The translations under genes and the position numbers were made by a program. Positions 40,445-46,374 of a stretch of 46,374 bases of DNA are shown in pieces. A model generated the notes under the pieces. That model searched no databases. It was not told where the DNA came from and was given only the letters and a program-made list of their open reading frames with translations. Position 1 is the first letter of the stretch; each line of letters starts with the position of its first letter. Origin of the DNA: Clostridia bacterium (GTDB taxonomy: Bacteria > Bacillota > Clostridia > Oscillospirales > CAG-272); contig JAFSSQ010000087.1 of NCBI GenBank assembly GCA_017450965.1, forward strand, positions 1 through 46,374. The letters are read 5' to 3'.

Positions 40445-41212
40445 TTACTTAATTCCCTGCTGCTTGCACCAGATCTTCATCACCAGCCCCACCGGCAGGA
40501 ATTTGACCAGCCGGACCTGCCGCCGGACGGGATGGCCGAGGATGGAGACGGTCTTTTTCTTTTTCAGATCCTTCATCGCCTGAGCGGCGACCGCGTCCGC
40601 CTCGTACCAGCGGTCCACGTAGCGGATATAGGTATCGTGCTCCGCTTCCGCCTGGAACTCGGTTTTGATCCAGCCGGGGCAGACGCACATCACGTGGATC
40701 CCGCGGGGGCGCAGCTCCCTGCCGAGCGCACGGGAAAAGTTCAGAACGCAGCTCTTGCCAGCGCCGTAGACTGACTGATAAGGGACGGGCTGCCAGGAGG
40801 AATTGGAGCCGACGTTGACGATCGCGTCCCCGCTTTTCATGTACGGGAGGCTCGCGTGACACATGGCGACGAGCGCGAGGGCGTTGACCTTCAGAGAGTT
40901 TAACTGTTTTTCAAGGTCGCTCTCCGCAAAGGGGCCGAAGATCCCGCACCCCGCGGAATTGACGAGGAGGGCGATCTCGGGGCGCTCGGCTTCCAGCATG
41001 GCGCGGTATGCGTCGATCGCGCTCGCTTCCGACAGATCGAGAGGAATCGGACGGACGGGATGCCGGCATTCTCCCTTGAGCTCCTCGAGGCGCTCCGCCC
41101 GCCGGGCGATCACCCAGAGCTCGTCGAGCGCGATCTCCTCCTGCCGGTCGATCGCGGTAACAAACTCCCGCCCGATCCCGGAGGACGCGCCGGTGATCAC
41201 TGCGATTCTCAT
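40445..41212 (-). CDS. SDR family NAD(P)-dependent oxidoreductase
   Basis: The product is 255 residues. It has the cofactor loop ITGASSGIGREFV, the NSAG motif (LLVNSAGCGIFG), and the catalytic Ser and YxxxK (NVGSNSSWQPVPYQSVYGAGK). Arg residues after the second strand (VIARRAERLEEL) favour NADPH. The closest general type is the DltE/YqjQ-like short-chain reductases; the substrate is unknown. GAAGGAGAA precedes the ATG. Confidence 0.88.
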   Translation of the reverse strand: MRIAVITGASSGIGREFVTAIDRQEEIALDELWVIARRAERLEELKGECRHPVRPIPLDLSEASAIDAYRAMLEAERPEIALLVNSAGCGIFGPFAESDLEKQLNSLKVNALALVAMCHASLPYMKSGDAIVNVGSNSSWQPVPYQSVYGAGKSCVLNFSRALGRELRPRGIHVMCVCPGWIKTEFQAEAEHDTYIRYVDRWYEADAVAAQAMKDLKKKKTVSILGHPVRRQVRLVKFLPVGLVMKIWCKQQGIK

Positions 41213-41236
41213 AAAACTTATTCTCCTTCGTATAAA

Positions 41237-41752
41237 TTATAACGTTTTTTCCCACCACAGGTTGCCGTCCTCGTAAAGGAAGCGGAACCCGCAGCGCTTG
41301 AGAACGTTTTGCGAGCGGACGTTGTCCGGCAGCGTATCCGCGCGGACGGTCCGGATCCCGAGCGACCGGCCGAAGTCGAGAAACGCGGCAAGCGCCTCCG
41401 TCATATAGCCGTGCCCCGTGTAAGCGGGATTAAGACCGTAGCCGACCTCCGTTAACCCGCCGCGCGGCGGATACTTGTAGTCGATGGAGCCGACGATCCG
41501 GCTGTTTTCCTTTAAGACGATCAAAAACTCGGTAAAAAACAGATAATGCGCCGGATCGGCGGCGATCTCCGCTTCCAGACGACGGAGAAAGCCGCGCAGG
41601 AGATGATCAAGCTCCTCGCCCCGGTAAAGGACCCCGTAGGTCTTTTCAAAACGGGGAAGGTCGCTCAAAAAGAGCGCGAGGTTTTCCCGGGTGTAGGGGA
41701 ACAGCACCAGCCGCTCCGTTTCGATCCGGTCGGTCATCTTTTCTTTGTTCAT
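41237..41752 (-). CDS. GNAT acetyltransferase, RimJ/RimL type
   Basis: The product is 171 residues. It begins IETERLVLFPYTRENLALFL, usual for the RimJ/RimL group, with the acetyl-CoA region YGLNPAYTGHGYMTEALAAF (TGHGYM) and the C-terminal VRSQNVLKRCGFRFLYED. The ATG overlaps the hydrolase stop by four bases. The target (a protein N-terminus or a small amine) is unknown. Confidence 0.85.
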   Translation of the reverse strand: MNKEKMTDRIETERLVLFPYTRENLALFLSDLPRFEKTYGVLYRGEELDHLLRGFLRRLEAEIAADPAHYLFFTEFLIVLKENSRIVGSIDYKYPPRGGLTEVGYGLNPAYTGHGYMTEALAAFLDFGRSLGIRTVRADTLPDNVRSQNVLKRCGFRFLYEDGNLWWEKTL

Positions 41753-42360
41753 CGTACGGTTTCCTCGCAGCGGGAAAGCCAGCGGTCAAGATAGGCGAGC
41801 TGCTCTTTGGTATGGAACCAGTGCTCGCCGTCCTCCATCACGGTCAGCGAGGCGCCGTGCGCCTCGGCAAAGGCGCGGACCGTTTCCTCCGGCACGAGCG
41901 CGTCGCGGGCGCCGAAAAGGATCGAGGTCGGCGCCTCCCAGCGGATCGGATGCGTGCGTACGTAGGCGAGATACTCCCACGAAAGGTCTTCCCCGAACGG
42001 CGCGGGGATCACGCCCTTTGCCTTCAGGTCTTCTTCCGTTGCGCCGAGAGCTCCGAGCGCGTCGCGGATCAGGCGGTCCATATCGACGACGGGAGAGATG
42101 AGATACGCCCGGTCGAAAAACGCGCCGACGCCCGCCGAGAGAGCAAAATACGCCCCGACGCTGTTTGCGATCAGAATGAGGGGACGGGCGCGCTCACGCA
42201 GCGCGGCGAAATAGGGCGTGAACTCTTTTTCCGCTTCCCACGGCGTCCCGGCGTGATAATCAAATCCGATCATCTCCGCGCCGGGAAAGAGGGGGCGGTA
42301 GTGTTCCGCTTCCGCCGGGGAGCCGCCCTTTCCGTGGAGGTATACGACGACGCTTTTCAT
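41749..42360 (-). CDS. Small alpha/beta hydrolase
   Basis: The product is 203 residues. It starts VVVYLHGKGGSPAEAEHY (oxyanion HG motif). The nucleophile elbow is ANSVGAY, the acid lies in FGARDALVPEE, and the His in EDGEHWFHT. A cytoplasmic esterase or peptidase of the small serine-hydrolase group is likely; the substrate is unknown. It is coupled by ATGA overlaps to GNAT genes on both sides. Confidence 0.85.
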   Translation of the reverse strand: MKSVVVYLHGKGGSPAEAEHYRPLFPGAEMIGFDYHAGTPWEAEKEFTPYFAALRERARPLILIANSVGAYFALSAGVGAFFDRAYLISPVVDMDRLIRDALGALGATEEDLKAKGVIPAPFGEDLSWEYLAYVRTHPIRWEAPTSILFGARDALVPEETVRAFAEAHGASLTVMEDGEHWFHTKEQLAYLDRWLSRCEETVR

Positions 42361-42986
42361 CCGAAGATCTGCCCCGGAAGCTTTTTCTTTTCTTTTTGCG
42401 GGAACGTCCGGTCGAACGCTTCCACCTCTTCGTCCGAAACGTAATACCCCGCCGGCGTCTGATAGACGCCGGTTATCCCGTTGAGATACCCCGGGATCAG
42501 CTCCCGGCAGAGAAAGAACGAGTCGTCCGCGCCCTCCGGCAGGTCGTGATAGCGGATGCCGAAGTGACGGGCGTAGGTAAAGCCGCTCTTGCCGTAAAAG
42601 GCGATATTCCCCTCAAAGAGGACGGCGCCGTAACCGAGCGCGGCGGCCTTTTCGAGCGAATAGTCGAGCAGCACTTTTCCGTAGCCCTTGCGTTTCAGCT
42701 TGGGCGCGATACAGATCGGCCCCATCGTCAGGATGTCGACCGTCCCGCCTCCGTCGGCGTCGATCACGGTCTTCATAAACATATTCTGCCCGATCAGCCG
42801 GCCGTCCTGTTCCATCACAAAGTCGAGCTCCGGCACAAAGGCCGGATCGTCCCGAAGACGGTGGATCACGTAATGCTCACTGCACCCCGGGCGGTAGACG
42901 TTCCAGAAGGACTCCCGGATGAGGTTTTCCACCGCGCGGTGATCGGCTTCCGTTTCCCGGCGGATGGTAAAGTCAGATTGCTTCAT
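42357..42986 (-). CDS. GNAT family N-acetyltransferase with C-terminal extension
   Basis: The product is 209 residues. A GNAT domain fills about 1-150 (FTIRRETEADHRAVENLIRE, then MGPICIAPKLKRKGYGKVLL with KRKGYG as acetyl-CoA loop). The extension ends in a region predicted by family pattern to close the active site (PAGYYVSDEEVEAFD). This matches the predicted-N-acetyltransferase YhbS group. The substrate is unknown. Confidence 0.83.
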   Translation of the reverse strand: MKQSDFTIRRETEADHRAVENLIRESFWNVYRPGCSEHYVIHRLRDDPAFVPELDFVMEQDGRLIGQNMFMKTVIDADGGGTVDILTMGPICIAPKLKRKGYGKVLLDYSLEKAAALGYGAVLFEGNIAFYGKSGFTYARHFGIRYHDLPEGADDSFFLCRELIPGYLNGITGVYQTPAGYYVSDEEVEAFDRTFPQKEKKKLPGQIFG

Positions 42987-43018
42987 TGTTTTTTCCTCGT
43001 TGTTGTTTACTTTTTGTT

Positions 43019-43333
43019 TTACGCCCGGAACTTGACGGCGGTGCCGTAGGCGATCACTTCCGCCGCGCCCTGCATGATCGCGGAGGAAGCGTACCGGACG
43101 TTGACGATCGCGTCGGCGCCCAGCGCCTCCGCCTCCGCCACCATGCGCTTCGTCGCCAGCGCGCGGGCTTCGTTCATCATCTCGTTATACGCCGTCAACT
43201 CGCCGCCGACGAGCGTCTTGAACGCCTGGGAAATGTCCTTTCCGATATGCTTTGACTGGATCGTGCTTCCCTTTACCAGTCCCAGCATTTCCAGTTCCTT
43301 TCCGCTGATGGTTTCAGTATTGACCAAGATCAT
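43019..43333 (-). CDS. YbjQ family (UPF0145) putative heavy-metal-binding protein
   Basis: The product is 104 residues, typical size. It begins [20 protein letters not shown] and continues with GGELTAYNEMMNEARALATK and GADAIVNVRYASSAIMQGAA, the conserved YbjQ core. The fold assembles as a pentamer-like ring in solved relatives; function is not established. The ATG lies inside the end of the previous small gene (20-base overlap). Confidence 0.92.
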   Translation of the reverse strand: MILVNTETISGKELEMLGLVKGSTIQSKHIGKDISQAFKTLVGGELTAYNEMMNEARALATKRMVAEAEALGADAIVNVRYASSAIMQGAAEVIAYGTAVKFRA

Positions 43334-43541
43334 CTTCTTCTCCTCCTTTGATTTCTTTGATCCTTTGGATACAGACTTTTATCATAACGACCGCAAAAAC
43401 GGCCGGGATGATCCCGAAACACACCTTGAGCAAAACGCCTGGCAGCAGCCAGAGGATAAACCCGAAATAGAGAATGAAATATAAGATCATCAGTACCGTG
43501 ATGAGGATCGGGACAAAGATTTTTTTGGATTGTTTTTTCAT
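43314..43541 (-). CDS. Small membrane protein, unknown
   Basis: The product is 75 residues with two helices ([20 protein letters not shown] and [20 protein letters not shown]) and a charged tail ([10 protein letters not shown]). Its start overlaps the upstream GNAT stop (ATGA) and its end overlaps ybjQ, so it is part of the tight unit. No family recognised; pairing with YbjQ proteins is common for small membrane partners. Confidence 0.72.
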   Translation of the reverse strand: MKKQSKKIFVPILITVLMILYFILYFGFILWLLPGVLLKVCFGIIPAVFAVVMIKVCIQRIKEIKGGEEDDLGQY

Positions 43542-44104
43542 TGGGAGGGTCCTTTCTGTTCGAAATCGCGCGAGGAAAGTTTTTGCCAGTCTTCTTTTGT
43601 GAGCAAGTTTACGTACCCTTTTCTCGTTTCGCCCATCTGCGGGACGGGCGCGTCTTCACAAGTCCATTGATACCGGAAGCCGAGCTTCTCCTGTACGCGC
43701 TTCGATCTTTCGTTGCCGTCGTAGCAGCCGCACCATACACGTTCGAGCCGCAGGTCCTCAAAGGCGTGACGCAGCAGTTCTCTTGCCGCTTCCGGGATAA
43801 GCCCCCGCCCCCAATAAGGAACGCCCAGCCAGTAGCCGAGCTCCGCTTCATCGTCCTTTTCCGCAAGGTCGTTGTGATGAAGACCGATACTGCCGACGGG
43901 AAGCCCGGTCTCCTTCAGGACGACGGCATAGGTCTCCGGCGCCGTCAGCACGTCCCGGATCACTTGTCGGCTGTTCTCCTCGCTTGTATGTACCGGCCAT
44001 CCGGCGATCGGCCCGACGCGGGGATCCTTTGCGTACCGATAACACTCTTCTGCATCCGCTTCCTCCCACGGACGGAGGATCAGACGTTCGGTTTCTAGAG
44101 TCAT
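43538..44104 (-). CDS. GNAT acetyltransferase, RimJ/RimL type
   Basis: The product is 188 residues. [20 protein letters not shown] opens it, [20 protein letters not shown] holds the acetyl-CoA loop (GRGLIP), and [16 protein letters not shown] closes the domain. It may acetylate a ribosomal protein N-terminus or an antibiotic; not decidable here. The ATG at 44104 starts 17 bases after the HNH gene's stop. Confidence 0.86.
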   Translation of the reverse strand: MTLETERLILRPWEEADAEECYRYAKDPRVGPIAGWPVHTSEENSRQVIRDVLTAPETYAVVLKETGLPVGSIGLHHNDLAEKDDEAELGYWLGVPYWGRGLIPEAARELLRHAFEDLRLERVWCGCYDGNERSKRVQEKLGFRYQWTCEDAPVPQMGETRKGYVNLLTKEDWQKLSSRDFEQKGPSQ

Positions 44105-44120
44105 AGCGTTCTTTCTTGTT

Positions 44121-45092
44121 TTACGGTAGTTTTTTCGTAAACTTACAGGTCGGAAAATTTGAACAACCGTAGAAATCTCCGTATTTTCCTTTTCTCAGGA
44201 CAAGTTTTCCGCCGCACCAGCTGCACACGAGATCGTCAGGTGTATGATCCATTGCTGTTTTGGTTTCAGAAACGGTTTCGATTTTATCAAGTTTTCCGAT
44301 ATTGCATCTTTCGCAAAGAGTGCGCAGGTTGCTCGGTACACTCTTTCCTCCTTTTGCTATCGGAACGATGTGATCCACATGCAATCTTGCGCCTTGCCTA
44401 GCGGAAGCCCCGCAAAGAACGCAAGTAAAATTATCACGACGAAGTATATCGTATCGAAGAGAGTCACTCACTTCGCCTCTTTCGACCGCCGCCAAGCCGT
44501 TGTAAGTACTTTTGTCAAGATGGGAACGAGAAACGCTTTCAAGACACGCAAACATATCGTCGGGACCGTACAAACCGTTCTTGGTCAATTGAACACGTCC
44601 TTTCGGTGATGAATAATTCATTACAACATGGAAAGCGCAGTTTGTTACCGGGATAATCCGATGCTTGTTTAACAGTTTCTCTTCACGCCGCTTATATTCG
44701 GATTCCTTGATTTTCAGTTTTTCATAGTCTACGGCTGAATAGCCGGCGAGAATCTCTTGTGTTTTTGCTTCATATTGTTGCAACGTATTTCTGTTTTGCT
44801 GCAACTGTTCAAAATACATCGTAAAAAAGCCGATATTGTTTCTCAATTCTGCCGCCATCAGATAAGCCGGATCTATTCGATTGAAATTGCTTTTATTATC
44901 ATAAACCTTGTAAACATAAAACTCGGGTTGAATGTTTAGAAATCCAATCCTTTCGTTCAACATTTTCAATTGATCAATTTTTTCGCTGCTTGCCTCCACA
45001 ACCGTGTTCAGTTTCTTTTCCCGGAAGGTTACGAATACGGCTGCACTTGCCCCTATCAACAATAGGATAAGGGGCAGAATCAAGCGTTCCAT
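44121..45092 (-). CDS. Membrane-anchored HNH endonuclease with C-terminal topoisomerase-type zinc ribbon
   Basis: The product is 323 residues. Residues 4-23 form a membrane anchor. A helical, Gln/Glu-rich region about 82-142 is likely coiled coil ([19 protein letters not shown]). The HNH domain is at about 213-267 with C224xxC227, HVDH (238-241), N255 and C260xxC263. A zinc ribbon follows (C290xxC293…C310, C316, [10 protein letters not shown]), as in the topoisomerase I tail. Such an assembly suggests DNA cleavage near the membrane, possibly against incoming DNA (inference). Visibly lower GC than its neighbours. Confidence 0.83.
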   Translation of the reverse strand: MERLILPLILLLIGASAAVFVTFREKKLNTVVEASSEKIDQLKMLNERIGFLNIQPEFYVYKVYDNKSNFNRIDPAYLMAAELRNNIGFFTMYFEQLQQNRNTLQQYEAKTQEILAGYSAVDYEKLKIKESEYKRREEKLLNKHRIIPVTNCAFHVVMNYSSPKGRVQLTKNGLYGPDDMFACLESVSRSHLDKSTYNGLAAVERGEVSDSLRYDILRRDNFTCVLCGASARQGARLHVDHIVPIAKGGKSVPSNLRTLCERCNIGKLDKIETVSETKTAMDHTPDDLVCSWCGGKLVLRKGKYGDFYGCSNFPTCKFTKKLP

Positions 45093-45271
45093 GACATTTC
45101 TCCTTTGTAAGTCAAAAAATCATAAGCAGCAGAGCTATGGTCGAGACAGCAGACATGCTGACTCCACATGCCTTGGGACAACAGCATGAAAAAAATCGCT
45201 ATTATCTACACTGATGTCTCGACACGCCTCGAAAAGCATATGTCGTTGAGTGCAAGCAATCAGTGATGACC
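45093..45271. other. Gene-free gap with a possible truncated reading frame
   Basis: This gap has no SD-supported gene. A 27-codon + frame at 45187 begins like a real protein (MKKIAIIYTDVSTR) but stops at once, so it may be a remnant or chance. Nothing else convincing was seen. Confidence 0.3.
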
Positions 45272-45598
45272 TCAGTCAAAAATAGAAATCAAGAACCGAA
45301 CCGCCTCTTGCGGTGACAGTACCAGATTACGGTTTTGTGTTTCAATGCAGTTCAAAACTACCATGTCTTTGGATATCGGGTCAATATGGACACTTACCCC
45401 CTTAAGTTTTGGGTAATCTACTGGAGCGTCAATCCAGAAATGAGTTCCGGGAAACGTCCCAATTTGTTGCATTCTTTCCTTGTAGTGCTTTAGTACTTCA
45501 ATTGTTACCCAAGAACACATTTCATTTGAAAATGTATTGCACAACAAATCATATTCTTCTTCGGTCACTTCAAACTCCATGATTCCATCTTCGTACAT
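45272..45598 (-). CDS. Hypothetical protein, about 108 residues
   Basis: It begins IMEFEVTEEEYDLLCNTFSN and ends LSPQEAVRFLISIFD. It is acidic and mixed alpha/beta by eye, with no membrane helix or Cys cluster. I know no family. GGAGG lies before its ATG, and its AT-rich codon use matches the HNH gene, not the core genes. An ATG seven codons in (after MYEDGI) is an alternative start. Confidence 0.65.
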   Translation of the reverse strand: MYEDGIMEFEVTEEEYDLLCNTFSNEMCSWVTIEVLKHYKERMQQIGTFPGTHFWIDAPVDYPKLKGVSVHIDPISKDMVVLNCIETQNRNLVLSPQEAVRFLISIFD

Positions 45599-45790
45599 AT
45601 TTTTTCCTCCAATTCATTTTTTAATCATCAATGTCACGCACTCCACATGGCACGAAGAAATGAAACTACTAATTCATACCCCTCGTTGGCAAAGGGAAAC
45701 ATGTCCACCGACCCCTGCCTGTTCGCAAAAATGCGCTCAGGAACATATCAACGTTTTTCCTGTTTGTCCGGAAACAACAAACCTATGAGA

Positions 45791-46374
45791 TTATATCAGA
45801 GAAGCTCTCTGCATAATCCGCTCATCTATCCTGCGCACAACGCTGCTGGTATAGGCATGAAAAAACTTGAGCCAAAACCCGCTGCCTGACGGATTGACGC
45901 TTTCAAAATCCACGCCAAGTCTGGTATATCCCTCAGCTTTCAAGGTATTGATGACATAATTCAGCAGGTCCCTGTATACACCCCTGCCTCTGTGTTCCGG
46001 CAAACAATATGCCCCCGTGATATGACGATAAAGATTCCCTGATGCAACGAAGGTTTCGCCCTGATCTGACACTTCCATATAAGCGCATAATTCTCCGCCT
46101 GTCTTCGCTGCAAAGTAACGTTTCTTATCCCTTTCCGAAAAAGCCAAAAACGCTTCCTGTGTATCCGGCTTTCGATTCATAAAGAAGGGGCTGGAGCAGT
46201 AATGCTCATTGAGCGCCAGATGCAGCGGATAAACGGATGCATAATCTTCCTTGGGCAATTCCAAAAACTCATATCCGCTTAATTTGGCGCAATCTATTGT
46301 TTCCATCGGACGAATGGCATCTACGCACCTCATGCCAAATCCATATTGAAACAGCTTCTGTTTTGCTTCCTCAT
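45791..46374 (-). CDS. GNAT acetyltransferase, N-terminally cut by the window edge
   Basis: The frame is open to the window edge (…QYGFGMRCVDAIRPM), and a reader would call the first ATG at 46333, but the upstream residues look like the linker to an N-terminal part seen in larger GNATs. The visible 190 or so residues hold a GNAT core: GAYCLPEHRGRGVYRDLLNY (HRGRGV as acetyl-CoA loop), then VDFESVNPSGSGFWLKFF. Substrate unknown. The codon use is AT-rich. Confidence 0.8.
   Translation of the reverse strand, partial: EEAKQKLFQYGFGMRCVDAIRPMETIDCAKLSGYEFLELPKEDYASVYPLHLALNEHYCSSPFFMNRKPDTQEAFLAFSERDKKRYFAAKTGGELCAYMEVSDQGETFVASGNLYRHITGAYCLPEHRGRGVYRDLLNYVINTLKAEGYTRLGVDFESVNPSGSGFWLKFFHAYTSSVVRRIDERIMQRASLI

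Noticed and set aside
45187..45270. 27-codon frame starting MKKIAIIYTDVSTR
   Set aside because: Too short, no SD, no continuation in other frames; noted only as a possible remnant.

Overview
The window looks like a chromosome segment of a GC-rich, spore-forming member of the Clostridia, probably an uncultured gut lineage near Oscillospirales or Christensenellales (the lineage is an inference). The spore-former call rests on SpoIIGA, its substrate sigma-E, and SpoIIID. The Firmicutes call rests on CoaX, RbgA, YraN, YlbF, an ECF S-component and strong Shine-Dalgarno sites. No phage, insertion sequence or CRISPR array was seen.

Region 1 (1-18.8 kb, + strand) is conserved core. It starts with the tail of an unknown gene, then a SigH-like sigma factor, a tRNA-like sequence with almost no anticodon loop, a zinc-ribbon protein and RlmB. 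Next comes a large membrane protein with the P-type ATPase fold but no catalytic residues, then a radical SAM/DUF2344 pair. The sporulation pair spoIIGA-sigE follows, behind a promoter with a 21-bp spacer and a near-match Spo0A box. After it come a NusG-domain-II/Gx/ApbE flavin set and MiaB-YlbF-MutS-MutL-Tgt.

Region 2 (18.9-29.1 kb, - strand) carries protein quality control (trigger factor, ClpP, ClpX). It also carries a long run from a signal peptidase fused to a phosphatase-like domain, through RbgA, RNase HII, YraN, a dipeptidase and threonine synthase, to a metallophosphoesterase. rplS diverges from this block, although these genes usually lie downstream of it on the same strand.

Region 3 (29.7-33.3 kb) has an ECF S-component and the pantothenate kinase CoaX, which share an unusual operator-like sequence. 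It also has spoIIID with a sigma-E-like promoter, a second SpoU methyltransferase, a HAD phosphatase gene broken by an in-frame TGA, and tRNA-Glu(CTC).

Region 4 (33.3-46.4 kb) is accessory. It opens with a mosaic array of short hairpins joined by a 10-bp linker whose orientation flips at a central foldback. Genes there include a nucleoside phosphorylase, six GNAT acetyltransferases, a serpin lipoprotein, a Rad3/DinG-type helicase, a phosphodiester glycosidase lipoprotein, an SDR, a small hydrolase, YbjQ, and a membrane-anchored HNH/zinc-ribbon protein. From about 44.1 kb the sequence is visibly more AT-rich, suggesting recent acquisition.

The best candidates for something undescribed are the pseudo-P-type ATPase, the signal peptidase fusion, the hairpin mosaic, the coaX/ECF operator, the tRNA-like element and the membrane HNH protein.
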